A stretch of 64,000 nucleotides of DNA from Owenia fusiformis. Its lineage: Eukaryota > Annelida > Polychaeta > Sabellida > Oweniidae. Within the stretch, counting starts at the first letter, position 1; every line of letters starts with the position of its first letter. The stretch is from assembly GCA_903813345.2 (NCBI GenBank), contig CAIIXF020000002.1:25374455-25438454 (forward strand). Reading direction: 5' to 3'. The position numbers and the translations under genes are program-made. The notes beneath the pieces were generated by a model. It was not told where the DNA came from and made no database searches. It was given only the letters and a program-made list of their open reading frames with translations. Below are positions 26,031-39,239 of this stretch, one piece after another.

Positions 26031-26930
26031 GTTAATTATTTGTGTACACATGCCCCGGGACAAAACGTTACACTTGGAAATGTGATAGCAAACAACATGG
26101 TGGACATCGGAGATGTTTCGTCCAGTGTGATTCCATAACGAGGCTGTTCTATCATCGGCCATGTATGCGACAGTGCTTCCCCCTGGAGGTAGCCAATGAA
26201 GATAGGTTAACGTAAATAATTACCACTAAGCTTTATATGACAGGAGATTCTACTTGCCTTGGTCAAATTTTTACATTATATGGACAGAACATTGATATCC
26301 ATTATCTTGGACTTCATTTGGTACAGATACAAATCAAGACCAGTTGTCTCATTTGTCCGTGTTCCGAAGATAAAGTATAATGTACGATGTAATAAATCGT
26401 CAATCAATGATCCACGCTTGCTTGGATATCTGAGTGACACTGTCAATACAGATTGCAATATCACGACTGTGAACAATGTTAAAATTAAAATGTCACATAT
26501 TTTGAAATTTTTATCTAGTCGTGGTCAACCTTAATTTGTACAATTGAGATGTCATTTTCAAGCTCTTACAAGAAGTGTTTCTGCTTTAGATGTTCCCATT
26601 AGGAAACTTTCTTTTTTATTCTCATTAGATTTTCTGAAATCTAATTTATAAAACTGTGTTTCAGTGAGTAGCTTGCAATAGTCTATGCCTAGTCAATGAT
26701 TAGGGTAATTTAAATAAATTAAGAGTTATGTATTTTATAAGGGATGGTTTATCCTTAATCGAACTTTATTAGCTGAAGTTAATTTTTGAAATATTTTCTA
26801 ACATAAGCACGCTATTTCCCCAAGGTTTTTTTACAGGGTGACCATTCATATTGGAATCATAATTTATGTAAGTCAAACAATTTAACTGTTTAATGTTAAT
26901 TGCAACATGTACTATTATATATACAGGCGA

Positions 26931-26956
26931 TGTATGTATGTATGTATGTATGTATC
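26931..26956. repeat. (TGTA)n microsatellite
   Basis: About six perfect tandem copies of tgta. Confidence 0.9.
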
Positions 26957-27849
26957 TTTTATTTCCCAATTTGTAATTGGAGTTTTGTTTACAAACTTGT
27001 TAGAAATGCAACCCAATCTATGTTTAATTATTCAATTTTAATGCACCGAATAACAACATTCAAATAAAGGTTACAATTTATACTCAATCTTTTATATGAA
27101 GGCGATATATGTACAGTACATACACTTTAATATGGGACACCCTGTATTGCTCGGTATATCGCTCAGTAAAACGCATTTTTTCAATGATGTTGTCTAGCCA
27201 CATTATAATCATAGGGAGTCAAGTTTCGGGTTTTTTAAGCAAAACACGAGACGACCATTAGATGGCAATCTATGCTCTATCTTATCAGCGATGCGATCTT
27301 GTAGTTCCCTAAATTTAAATGTCTCTAATCATCACCATAAAATACAAGCAGGAAGGGGTGCCGCTCTTACTAGGCTTGATTCATGACTTTAAATGATATT
27401 TTATTTAATTAGCGGATATTTTTGGAGAAAAAGTTAAGCCGCAATCTGATTGGTTAGTAAAATAGAACTCAAACAGTTTAATGATACTGGCATTGTAAAT
27501 GAACATGTCGAATCTACAAATAAAATACCAAAGATACTAAAATATTATTGTCTGTTTAGTTATCCTGTATGTGAAGTGTACTATCTTACTCATATATTAT
27601 AAATAAGGAATAACCCAACGTTTTTAAAGGTAGACTTCTACTTCCCATTAAGAAGTTACATTACACCATTTTCCATCGTTGCAGCAAGGGTACCTAGTAT
27701 ATAGTATTAATATATAATTTTATTCTGAATTTAAGCATAAATTAAGTCCTTTGAAGAAAGATGACCATTTTCAGGAACATTAAGTTTTTGCAAAATGGAA
27801 TTATTTGAATAAAAGATTGAAACAATATTTCACAAATTGTATATATAGG

Positions 27850-28290
27850 GGTTATGCACTGGGAGGTTTTGGATACAGGGAATATCCCGAGGGATATACA
27901 ATATATCTTCCCGAGGGACCTTTTCTACCTTTTTCATATGACAAGATATTTATATTTAACATTTTCGTACTATTCTTTTTGTTCAATACAATTAAATTGT
28001 AACATTTAAACTTAAAAAAATTAAATTTTAAAATTAAAAAATTAAAACTTTTGATATTTAAACTTTTGAAAAATTCCCGGGAGCGGGATGGATATATTAT
28101 ATCTGCCCGCATTTGGCCTGGAGCGGGACATATACAGTATATCCTGCCCGCTCCTCAGATACGATATATATTCCCGGGTGATATCTACCCCAAACCCACT
28201 CAAGTATGAGATACACATATATACATCCCATACACAAACCCCGAATAATCCCGCCCAGTATATCCCGCATCAACCTCGTATTCATCATGA
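27850..28290. repeat. Cluster of degenerate TATATCCCG motifs
   Basis: Motifs such as gaatatcccgaggg, atatcttcccgaggg, ttcccgggagcggga and tatcccgc recur in both orientations. A hairpin near 28121-28154 has gagcggg answered by cccgctc around tatacagtata. GC-rich CCCG blocks alternate with AT stretches. The origin is unknown; it may be a decayed inverted-repeat element with an AT-rich insert at 27960-28070. Confidence 0.5.
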
Positions 28291-31200
28291 ATAAAATATT
28301 TCACCTTTTCAACTAATTTTAACTTATTAGGGTCCTTCTGTCATGGGCTAAAAGCGGTATTCATTGGTGGGGATTGTACCTTGGCCTTATCCGGGTTGGG
28401 GTGATATGGTAACACAAAATATCACACAACAATAGCTATAGGAATAACATTCCTTACTTCGAATAAATTATATACCCCCTACCACAATCTAAAATTGAAA
28501 AATATTTCAGAGGAATTAATGTACATAAATAATCTTGAGGAAATAATTTATCCTGAATTTATTAGTCCATAATATTTCGCCGCTTTATAGAACGATAACT
28601 GATGTGCAAGCTATTGAATTTAGGTGTTGTCGAGTTACTTTCATAATCATTCATATTCATTTTATCGACTATCCTATCAAACACATTGACAAAAATGTTA
28701 TTTCTGAAAAAATCAGTGAGGTTCGTTTTCTCCAAATGTGATCAACAAGATTACGTGCAAAAATGTGATATTGCAACTTGGATAATTTAAATGACATATC
28801 CACTTGAGCAATAATACACAAAATTCCCATGCAAACGATTTTTAGACGTTCTGTTTAGAGCTTATAATAAATCATTGCTCATTAGCGACTGTTAATTCAA
28901 TTAAGAGAGAGTCATCAATTACGTCTCCCATGAGCACATTGAACCGGGGGTCAAGTATCTCTGTATGAATGCTCCAGCGGGACCCACATTCGACGTGGTG
29001 GCCGGGTGCAAGTTTCATTTTCTCATATTTTGACGTAGCGAGTCAACATTTAAAAGAAAAAAACAAACTCAACTCTTTTTAAATAAACAAACGGTATTTT
29101 TCATACAAAAGGAATTTTTCATATGAAATTAAAGAAATAACTCAACAATAAAACATGATCATATGCATAAAACTTAATATAATATTTGTAATTGTATAAC
29201 ACAAAATGAGATTCATCATAATTATGGCAATTATCACTTCTTGAGAAAATATTGACACATCTTCTTTTTATTATTGGTCATTTTTGTTTACTTTTAACTG
29301 AGTTAAAACATATTTCATGCTTTAATTATATTCTACATTGATTTTCTTCATGGTGATACTAAAACATATACATTTATTCAGTACTCATTGAAAGATATGA
29401 TCAAAAAGCCAAGTGTAGCAATACTCATTTTGAATTTTCATGTTTGTAACACAGAGTAGAATACCATTCTTTTGAAAGACCGTGAAAAATGTTATATCCA
29501 ATCGTTCTGAGACCGCATGGCGTCATGTCAGTTTTTCTAGAAACGTACACTGCTTGTCTCAAAACAGAATGATATGAGGAGTATCAGAAAGGTCTTTCAA
29601 TATTGTCTTACTAAAGTAAATGTAATAATTTTCCCATACTTAAAACGTTTATCTTTAGAGTTTTCTTGAAAAACATGACTTTCCTGTATCGTTCCGTGCA
29701 TGAATGATTATTTTGAAATGACAACTTTTTGTTCTAACAAAGTTAAAATCACTTTAAGATTTTAAATGGCGACGTCATTTTAGAAATTGGACCATGGCAT
29801 TTTATGTATTCAGTTTCTTGGCATACGCTTGGACATTCATGGCTGAGAAATATATTGGTGTGGAGGGTCTTAGATTTCTAACGAGCTTGGAATTTGTTTC
29901 TCCTATTTCTGTCTCATTCCCACGACATTGCAGACTCATTATTTTATCGCAAACGTTGATTACAATTATTTTTCACTGCATTATCTTTATTTACGTGGAA
30001 GGCACTTTACTTGCCATCATTGCACACTGGCACCATAGAATTGTCACCACCGATATATAATGCTAAAAATAAAACTGGGAAGATGATTCATGGTTCGGTT
30101 TTCATTTACGTAATTTGGCGTATTTTGGCGTATTTTTACGTAGTTTGGCGTGAAAATGAATGCCAATCTGACGTTTTCGGAATTATTATATTGTATATCA
30201 TAATTGCTTTTGCATCTAACTGTTAAGGTAAACACAATACTACTGGACGGCCGGACTTGTAAACTGTTTTCGTCATCATCTCGTATCCCGGTTATCTTTT
30301 TCATCATAATATCGTCATTTTGTAGCATCATCGTCCAACTTCTTTACTCTTTAGACATCAGCATTTTATGAATGACCAGAATTAATTAAATTATCAGAAA
30401 AAAACATGGCATTTTTGTAAAATCAATTAGTCAAACTATGCCTCACTTAAAACACTTTTTGAAATATGTGCGTCTCTCTAGACCAGCGCCTTGTCCAATT
30501 TCTCTTTTCAATTCTTGATCGATGATATTACTAGCGTACTGAAATATAAAATTCAAAACAAAGAGGAAGAAAAGGCCTGGGCGCCAGACTTGTGTTTTTA
30601 GGAACAAGTGTTCAAAAATGTATTCTGAGAATGTAATTTGGAAGTGGCAGAGACCTTATTTTAATTAATCATGCCCTTTTTTACCGGTGTTTCGAGCGTA
30701 ATCTGAACAAGATGCGGGTTTGCTTTGCATCTGTCTTCCACCACACCTGGAGGAAGTATTTCTCAGACATTTTATGGATTGGAATAAAAGATGAAACATT
30801 TTTCGCTGATTGGTTTATCCGGATTACATTGCTTACGATGAATCGTTGAAATAGCTGCAGCTATATCTGTAAATGCCCTTGCGGTGTATCGATGGTGACC
30901 GCTCAGGATCAACTTCACTGGGCGGACCTTTTTCAATGATACATTAGATGAAATATATGCCACATATAAAACGTTCAGAACTTATCATTTCAAAACGTAT
31001 ATTAATACGCATAGCCGAATCACAAATTTAGAAATTCCCCTAGATTGGCATTAATTTCGTGAGGTTGGTGCCCCTCGTCTTTTATTCTGTGCTATCAGGG
31101 AATAAATAGTCTTCAGATATCCCCTTGCGATTGGGGTTAGTAGGTTTGTTGATAAGATCCGAAACTTTATACCAAAATCTCTTACTTTTTGAAACGTTTA

Positions 31201-31500
31201 TGATAGCTTCAAGACTAAAGATCAGAAGTTTAGTTGATGATAAATTCTACAATTTGATTACCCCCGCACCTGTGTGTAGCGACGATATAGACAAGGGTCG
31301 CCTGCAGTCGTTTGTTTTAAAGAATGGTAATGACAAAGTAGTTCGAAAACTAATGATTCCGATGCATATTCTCAGGCGTGCAACTCATTCTGAAGACCAT
31401 GCGTGATCATAAATATGATTATTTTTCTAGATATATTGAATATTTACCGTTGAACATGTATCTATTTACCCCATTGTTTCATCTGCTAGGCGAGTCCGAT

Positions 31501-31950
31501 CCGGTACTCAAGCTTTCTTATCAATTGAATGGGGTACTCACTCTATTTAATCAATCCAATCGGGTACTCAAGCTATTTAATCAATTAAATATGGTACTCA
31601 AGCTATTTAATCAATTGAATCGGGTACTCAAGCTGTTTAATTAATTGAATCGTGTACTCAATCTATTTAATCAATTGAATCTGGTACTCAAGCAATTTAA
31701 TCAATTCATTCGGGTACTCAACCTATTTTATCAATTCAATCGGGTACTCAAGCTATTTAATCAATTCAATCGGGTACTCAAGCTATTTAATCAATTCAAT
31801 CGGGTACTCAAGTTATTTAATCAATTCAATCGGGTACTCAAGCTATTTATTCAATTCAGTCGGGTACTCACCCTATTTAATCAATTCAATCGGGTACTCA
31901 AGCTATTTAATCAATTCAATCGGGTACTCAAGCTATTTAATTAATTAAAT
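31501..31950. repeat. 30-bp minisatellite, 15 copies
   Basis: The unit cgggtactcaagctatttaa + tcaattcaat repeats with exact period 30 (ten codons). Outer copies are more diverged than the inner ones at 31740-31945, which is typical of array homogenisation from the centre. The plus frame reads NRVLKLFNQF over and over. It is broken once by TAA near 31642, and no coding context surrounds it. Confidence 0.95.
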
Positions 31951-32718
31951 ACAGAGTTCCGATTTGGTGCTACGTGTACCTTTTTCCGTGAAAGTCAAAA
32001 TAATGCTTATTATCATAGCTAGCGGATTTCGTCTTGCTAATACTATCATAGACAAAGCAAGCAGGTTTGATAGGGAACCCCTTGAAACAACTGGGAGCGA
32101 GTCGACCCCCCAAGATTTCTAGAAACCGAGATATTTGATACTCTAGACTCTGAGTCGCCTTGCACAGATAATTCGGGGATAAATCTTATGATATTTGAAT
32201 TTCTTTAACTCATACACACGTGTTGTTTATGGACCGTATCCTCTTGTTTATATCAGTTACCATTGTTGTTTTAGAAGATGCTGACGCGAAAATAGAGATT
32301 CACATATATCTACTGCACAGAAATACCGAACAAACGAATATACGCAATTGACAATCAGAATAATAAACAAACCATCATGACAAGCGAAATATAAACAATA
32401 AAAACAAAAAACAACCAATGTCAAACACCTAAATCTGCATCTCGCAAAGGTGACACCTAGAATGAATAATAAAAACATATTTTACGCGTCATGTTCCTAT
32501 TGGTTAGGCCTATATTTAAAGAGATTGATAATATTTGGGACCCGAGAGAATGACTACGCCAGATTTTATTATGTCCTCATCCGAGCACCTCTCTTATCCG
32601 AACACCTATCAACATGAACACTTTTTTCGGTCCCATTGACTCAAATATTTTAAAAAACTGAAATGTGAACATCTGCTGATGCGAACACCTCTGACCGGTC
32701 CTAAATGGCGTTTGGATT
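31951..32718. other. Gene-free intergenic sequence
   Basis: Nothing recognised between the minisatellite and the next transposon. Confidence 0.4.
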
Positions 32719-32934
32719 CAGGGGCGGATCTGGGAACCAATAAGGGGGGGGGCAAAATTCAGGTCAGAGAAAAAAACTTCCGGACCCCTAAAACCCAATA
32801 GTGGGCCCAAAATTTGAAATTTTGAGGCCCATTTTCTGTAAAATTTGGCCTGAAATTAAAAAATAAGACCAAAAGGCTCACTTTTTGGAGCCTGAAGGCC
32901 AAATATCTTTTGCTTCCCCCCAGATCCGCCAGTG
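32719..32934. mobile_element. 216-bp TIR element, CAGGGGCGGATC type, TSD GGATT
   Basis: Left end caggggcggatctggg and right end cccagatccgccagtg are inverted repeats, flanked on both sides by GGATT (32714-32718 and 32935-32939). The interior is rich in ggcccaaaatt-like palindromic words. It is the same family as 8201-8402, and a fragment lies at 41583. Non-coding. Confidence 0.85.
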
Positions 32935-33266
32935 GGATTTGACTTGTTTTTCTAAGCGCGTGCGAGTCAGCATTTTGGAGAAGGGCAAAATTGTGTACAT
33001 TCCAAACCCGTAATTCTACTTGGACTAATGCAATGTATCATTTCTTCCCACTTATTTCCCATTGCTTTCTGAGTGTTTATAGATCTTGTATAAACTAAGC
33101 TTTTATTTAAGGTAACGCAATAACAGCTATATTAAGTTAACCACTCTTGAGTGTTTTGCTAGAACGAACTGGGCCACCAATGTAGAATTAAAAATTTTAA
33201 ATATTTTTTTCAATTCCTTTCTAACTTTTGTCAATCCATTTGCGCGTGACTATTGAAATGTATGTC

Positions 33267-33481
33267 CGTGGGCGTCCCCAGTGGGGTGCGACCGCACGCC
33301 CTTTTTGAGCCAATCCCGGGAGGTTTATTCATGCTGCTGAGAAGGAATGACTCAGAGGAAAGAAGAACAAATGGCGAATGGGATGGAGAAGCTAGCGGAG
33401 ATGGAGAAGTGCAAGTTATGATAATGGAGACTTTTTAAGATGTAGACGCACCCTCTTGGAAAATTCCTAGGGACGCCCCTG
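33267..33481. mobile_element. 215-bp TIR element, CAGGGGCGTCCC type
   Basis: Left end cgtgggcgtcccca and right end agggacgcccctg are inverted. Flanks ATGTC (33262-33266) and GTGTC (33482-33486) look like a 5-bp target-site duplication with one change. Its size and end style (CAGGGGCG) match the other families here, although the interior is different and purine-rich. Confidence 0.7.
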
Positions 33482-33486
33482 GTGTC

Positions 33487-35139
33487 ATATACAAGCATAC
33501 ATGTTAAGGGTCCAATTAAGCTACATTTGCAAATTTTTCATAGACCTGTCTTATATCATGAGAACAAATATTGTAAATCTTTATGAATAATTTGAATACG
33601 CAGTCAGCCAAACTACCTATTCTGCTAGACCTGTGTTATATCATACGTACAAAAACGTGTTAAACTACATAAATAAGAATGCATAGTACACATATTATTA
33701 TAGAAATGTTATTGTTCAAGTTAATTTTTGCAAATTTATCACTTTTACAGATGAAGGTTATTTTCTTCATCCTAGGTTCAAGCATGGTCACATATTATGA
33801 TAACCCCCCCCCCCCCCTCCCCAATACCACCACCACGTGCTACTGTGCAGATATCTGTTTTTATTGAAACAAAGAAATGGGGTAATTTTCTAGAATATTT
33901 AATTTATTCATACCATTATCTAGTTCGACAAAAAATTGAATCCGTATTCGTCTTTGGGGGGCTAATTCCAAATGATGCATTTTATATCTCCCACTGGTTC
34001 GATTCCATGTCACAACGACGATTGTTTTGACATTTTTTATAATTCTGAAGTCTCGTTTCATAATTATGTACATTAAATCAGATGTTAGCATTGCGGATAT
34101 TGTTATTCCCATTGTATTTATAAAAAGTGTGCTTATTTATCTTATACCCAAGAGTTCCTGAAAGTTTTTTTTATAATGTTATGACATTCTAAAATGTAAT
34201 TGCCCAGATATTTTACATTCTTATTCTAAGCTAAGTATACCGAACAGCTACGACAACAAATAAACACGATTCTTACACAAACAATTGATTTTTCACTGAG
34301 CAAGCTTTGGAATACCACCCCAGAATAGTTCACACTGATCTAGTATGGCTTTTGTTTTTTATTAAGTAAACGTTTTTAAGAGTCCGATTGTAAACAATTT
34401 TTTCGTTTTAACTTTCAAGATACATTTTTTGTTTTGTATGACTTGTTGTATTAGACTTGAAAAATTACCACAAGTATTTAAGATTTATTTCAAAGGTTTG
34501 GTAAACTACAGGTCTAGTCTGTAATATGGAGCTAAACCAGTATCATAGGGGTGATCTTCCTATGAAAACAAAACCAGAACTAGAAGAGTGTGGTATAAAC
34601 GCCCATCCAATTAGCTAATTTGACATACGGAGCAACTGGCCTATTTCACATTCTCAGTTTGAATCCATTTTGATATCTTCATCCAGATGTCTAAATAAGT
34701 ATTATATAGTTATATCTTGAAAAGTTAAACAAGAAAATTTTAAACTCCATTGTTGGATCTAAGAGGCGTATGATTGGTTAATATTAAACGCACATCACTA
34801 AATCTAATCAAATTGGTTATTTCTAACAATTTTTCAAATGTTTAACACATATGGGTTACTTTACGTGATATTTTGAATAGTCTAAGAGGTTTCAATGGTG
34901 TAGATGCTGGTGTAGATACAGCGTACGGGAATTCTACTAGTTACTTTGTCATGGAAACTTTATTTACACTTTACTGACGCCAGTCCCTATTAGACTCCGA
35001 TCTTCCCTACACAACGCCATTCTTTGCATCTGCGAGGGGGCGTCTCGCAAAGAAATCGACTGCCTTGAGTGTAGACAATTTCACCTAATTAACCTTTCGA
35101 TTTGTTTGAATTTGCCTCTTTTATGAGCGCTTCATTTAC
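33487..35139. other. Gene-free intergenic sequence
   Basis: Contains a 14-base C run at 33804-33817. No exon was recognised. Confidence 0.35.
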
Positions 35140-35286
35140 CTTATTACTAGGCTCTGATACGTATACTCTATGTATAAAAGTATGATTTGCGCCAATAATT
35201 GCATCTTGTATATAATCCATCCAGTAGATTAGTCGTTCGTCTTTATTGTGCACTACTTCAAAATTTGTAAATATAATTTTCATCTC
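35140..35286 (-). CDS. Possible exon with one YWTD beta-propeller blade
   Basis: A 49-codon minus-strand candidate exon between an acceptor (gatag before GAGATG) and a donor (AAG|GTAAAT), phase 0 at both ends. It encodes RLIYWMDYIQDAIIGANH, which resembles a blade of LDL-receptor-type YWTD propellers (the form VFWTDxIxxAIxxAN). Such blades occur in LDLR/LRP, nidogen and ROS1-like receptors. No neighbouring blade, EGF or LDLa exon was recognised, so this may be an isolated exon of a large gene, a pseudogene fragment or chance. Confidence 0.25.
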
Positions 35287-37074
35287 CTATCTAAAAATAA
35301 ATTTTAATCTATTAAATCATATACAATAGTAGTAGCTAATAGTATATAATCGTAATTTATGTACGTGGTTTTTGAAAGACATAACATAAAAACAGAGAGA
35401 AAATAAAATTATTTTTTCACAAATTCGGAAACATTTTGAGAATCTCCCCGTATCTTTGATCAGAATCTCTCGGTGGTTTCAGTGTTGAAGGTCTAGAGAG
35501 GCAGATCTGAAGGACCCCTTTGGCGATCAAAACACATGTTTGTAAATAAAATAAGTCGAGAAAAGTCCTCTTCCAGGTTGCACAATCCGTAAAACTCACT
35601 ATTGAGTGCCGTACCAGTGTTTCGGTTTCAATAGCTGTCTGAGCAGTCTAGGACGCCTGTATTATCTTGCAAAATCATAGATAAAAAGCTAGATCATTTC
35701 GTTCGGGGAGTTTTTTTCTGGGATCGCGCAAATGTTGTTTTTATTTGAGACATATTTGAAACTGGCAATATTTTCACTCCGCTGATTAGGAATCAAAATA
35801 AAGCAGGGCTCAATTTCGTGATATAATGAACGCTGTCTCTGTTTTGTCTCCAGCGTTAGCCATTTTACACACATCACATTAGACGGCTGATTCTCAATGG
35901 TGTTCGATTAAACTTAAATTAAAACAAATCATTTCAGGATGTTCAAAATGATGTTTATACCAAGCAGCTTTGACGAGTAATTTATTAGATTTGATTCCAA
36001 AGCCGGCGGCGTCACACAAGGGTGTATACTACGTTACTAGTTAAATAATTAAGGTAGGCAACGTGTAGGAATCTGGCTAATTAAGCCAAACATACACCAA
36101 TGGGGCACGATGGGACCTCCATAGATTTAGAATTGCGTGGGACCTCGTGAGACTTCATGGGATTTTGTCCCTTTGGTGTATATTGGACCGTGCTTAACGG
36201 CCGTGGACGACTGAAGTACGTATATTTGGAGCCATGACGTCATGTACAAATATTCAAATATCGCCCAAATAGATCCAACATAATTTATTGATGGAGTCTG
36301 TGGTAAAATCAGGTTAAAATACATTGGGTCCAGGCTATGTTTAACCTTGCGCAGCGTGTGGTTACACAATACCCCTTTTAGTTTAATTCAAATTGCCGGA
36401 GGGAAGCATATGGAAACACTGATTCGAAAGTTAAAGGATAATCGAATTTTATATTTCAAATATGATGTAATAAAGCCATGGAATCAAATCCACTAGCAAG
36501 AAAGACATTGATTACACTCCCTGGGCAAGCAAATCCACAAAAATGGTTTGATTGTTGCTCAATATTGAAATTCATATTTTATTTTGGCTCTGTGCTGAAC
36601 TGAAAAGTACCCAGACTTTGCAAATACAAAGCCTATCCAGTATCTAGCTATAAGCCCATGGGGTATTATAGATGGATACCATGGCTTCTCATTCACGTTG
36701 TCCTCATGTATAGCTGAGATGACCTCAAAATAATTGTAAATACCAAACTAAGTCAGTGCTCGATTTTCATTGGTCAAAAATCTGTACATACTGGTAATTT
36801 TATTGTATCTTTTTGCAGTCCACCTCAGGCGGGACTTCAGGAATGGTCAGTTGTATTTCCCTAGATCATAATTTTATCCCTTCATCACCTTTCCCCTCAA
36901 ATATCTTTCAGTTGCATTATTGTACAGCAGCAACTGGTAATGTAGGCCTTGGTTTGATTCTATCGTCAGTTTTGGTTTAGGATAGCTATACAAACAAACA
37001 TGACAGGACCTCTAGTGCTTTCAATCGGATTCCAAACAACCTTAAGATAATACATAGACACTAAAACTTCATCG
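35287..37074. other. Gene-free intergenic sequence
   Basis: Short ORFs only. No exon could be linked to the candidate at 35140-35286. Confidence 0.35.
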
Positions 37075-37081
37075 TATTACA

Positions 37082-37364
37082 CCAAAGAGGATTGGCTCCC
37101 AGAATGCATTTTCGATTTTTTCCAACAATGAATCCGATCTTGAAGGATGTCATGATTTTCACATCAAATTTTGAATCGCGAGTTTTGGTCTTATTACGCA
37201 AAAAGAAATTCATAACACAAAAAAGTTATCAAGCTATTAGCTCAGATCTTTTTGATTGCTGGTTATGAATTTATGTCTAGTTTAATGACAGACAGTAACG
37301 ACATTCTGACATTTTCACTTTTGGAAAATATCGAGATTGCATTCTGGGAGACAATCCTCCTTGG
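37082..37364. mobile_element. 283-bp MITE, CAAGGAGGATT family, TSD TATTACA
   Basis: Inverted ends of about 40 bp: ccaaagaggattggctccca on the left and tgggagacaatcctccttgg on the right. Pairing continues through gaatgca and cgat...ttttcc. The element is flanked by the exact 7-bp direct repeat TATTACA (37075-37081 and 37365-37371). A second copy is at 58352-58651. No ORF. Confidence 0.9.
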
Positions 37365-37371
37365 TATTACA

Positions 37372-38129
37372 GCTTACATCTGCTTCCGTTGTAGACTAAC
37401 CCCTTACTTGATATAGTTGTCGGCATATTTACAATAATTGAAGTAATATTAGATTTAAATATTGTACCATTTCGTATTTTTTATTTTGGAAATTGTTGAT
37501 TTGATATAATAATGATACAATGATTTTGACATAATGTTGGTAATCGTAATTACATTTTGTAACAACTACGTACGATTGGACGTGCCGCTTTTGTTCTGGA
37601 TACTTGTTTGGTTTTAATTTGTATGATTTCCCAATGAAATACCAGTTCTTTTACGATGAAGATTTTCCGACGGTTGTTTAATTAAAGGTAAGTTCCAAAA
37701 TTAGAAGTTGATGCTGCATATCAGTATCTCTATTTCAGAAAAATCGGCTCTAATTTTTCACCGACCTAGACAAAGTAAGATATCTGTCGACAGTAAATTA
37801 GCGAACGGGGGATTCATTATTCACTGACATGTCGGAGAAAGTTTGGAACATTTGTTTGAAACTCGTGCCTCCCATTCAAGCAAGCCGTTACTTGAAAACT
37901 ATACTTTTTCGATTGGTTCGTATCATATGGATCTATTTTTTCAGATGCCGCAATGATCCCATCATATTTATGGCGCGATTTATGGTCAGTATGGTCGGCG
38001 ATCTGACTGCACGATCTGGCTGATCTGATGAATGATTTGAGGAGGGATAACCATGCAACAGTAATTTTTCAAAAGCAATTTATAACAAATTTTTAATGCT
38101 CTGGATTCTGGAATGCAATGACAACGAGG
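37372..38129. other. Gene-free intergenic sequence
   Basis: Nothing recognised. Confidence 0.4.
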
Positions 38130-38257
38130 CATTAACATGCAGAATGTCATCACCTGCCATTTGTTACAGACGTCGAACGGCGACCGCCGAACAGCGTCCA
38201 AAAAATGTTAGAGACTATAACAATTTGTCAACACTTCTGGTGATGGTAACGGTGACC
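38130..38257. repeat. Dispersed TGTCACCACC-family repeat, copy 2
   Basis: Shares catttgttacagacg, cgaccgccgaaca and cgtccaaaaaatgttagagac with the copies in the ALPK1 introns. The right end tctggtgatggtaac is diverged. Confidence 0.6.
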
Positions 38258-38507
38258 TAAAATTCATAAATCTCGTGTTATATCCATGATTCCTCAATTC
38301 GTTATTAGCTTTTTGGGTTATTCGTTTGAAAGCTCATGCACATTTATAGCACACGACATTCGAACAACTCGGTACTTAAATTCATGGGAATTTGAAATAT
38401 ATTATATATTCCTGGGCCTCAAATAAAGTGCATTGATTCGTAATTGTAAAATGATAACGTTGATCATTGGTTTTGGGATTCTGGGGTTAGTTTCTCATTT
38501 GACTTGT

Positions 38508-38640
38508 TGTTCTTTTAAACTTTTCTTTTTCTAACTTTGTAGTACTTTTAAACTTTTCTTTTTCAAATTGTGTTGTTCTTTTAAACTTTTCTTTTAAACT
38601 TTTCTTTATCTAACTGTGTTGTTCTTTTGAATTTCCCCCT
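38508..38640. repeat. Short tandem repeat, unit about 40 bp
   Basis: gttcttttaaacttttcttt followed by ttctaactgt recurs about four times with small indels. Confidence 0.7.
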
Positions 38641-38939
38641 TTCTTTTTCTAGCTGTACAAGTTAACTAATTTTTGATTTTTCTGTACTTATATAATATCA
38701 AAAAACGCAGAAAATGTGTGTGCACCTAAACATTCTGAATAATCCTTCTGTAGTTATTAAAATGCTCCTGTTTCGTCGCGTATTTACTTCAAATATAGAA
38801 TAACAGTCTTATGGACATTATTTCCACAAATATAAACCATAGCTGTTTGATTTTGCCTATGTAAAAGAGAGTTTCATGGATATAATAATAATGTAGAGCT
38901 CATATCCAAAGTATTATACACGGCACGACATGATACGGT

Positions 38940-39238
38940 ACAATACCATTCAATGTCATACAATACAATACACCACAATACAATACATGACAATAAAATA
39001 TATCAAGACAATTAGACAATATAATTCAGCATAATTCACTATAATACAACACAATACAATAAGATGGAATACAATGCAATGCAATACTATACAATACAAT
39101 ATATACAATATAATGTAATGTAATACCGTGGCAATAAAATACAATACAATGCAATACTATACAATACAATACAATACAATACAATACAATACAATACAAT
39201 GCAATACAATACAATACAATACAATACAATACAATACA
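38940..39238. repeat. (ACAAT)n pentanucleotide repeat
   Basis: Degenerate on the left and nearly pure from 39161 to 39238. Open frames here on both strands (YCIVL-type reads) are artefacts of the repeat. Confidence 0.95.
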
Positions 39239-39239
39239 G

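Larger units (their letters stand above)
26031..31500. other. Gene-free intergenic sequence downstream of HAND
   Basis: No confident exon. It contains a TGTA microsatellite (26931-26956) and the atatcccg-rich cluster at 27850-28290. A minus-strand frame near 30840-30960 was considered and rejected as an exon. Confidence 0.35.

Noticed and set aside
30840-30963. Minus-strand frame with a VRPVKLIL...FTDIAAAIS pattern, faintly like a doublecortin strand
   Set aside because: Similarity is weak, the acceptor is poor and there are no neighbouring exons.
33980-34015. ggttcgattcc, like a tRNA B box
   Set aside because: No T-stem complement, no A box at the right distance and no acceptor stem.
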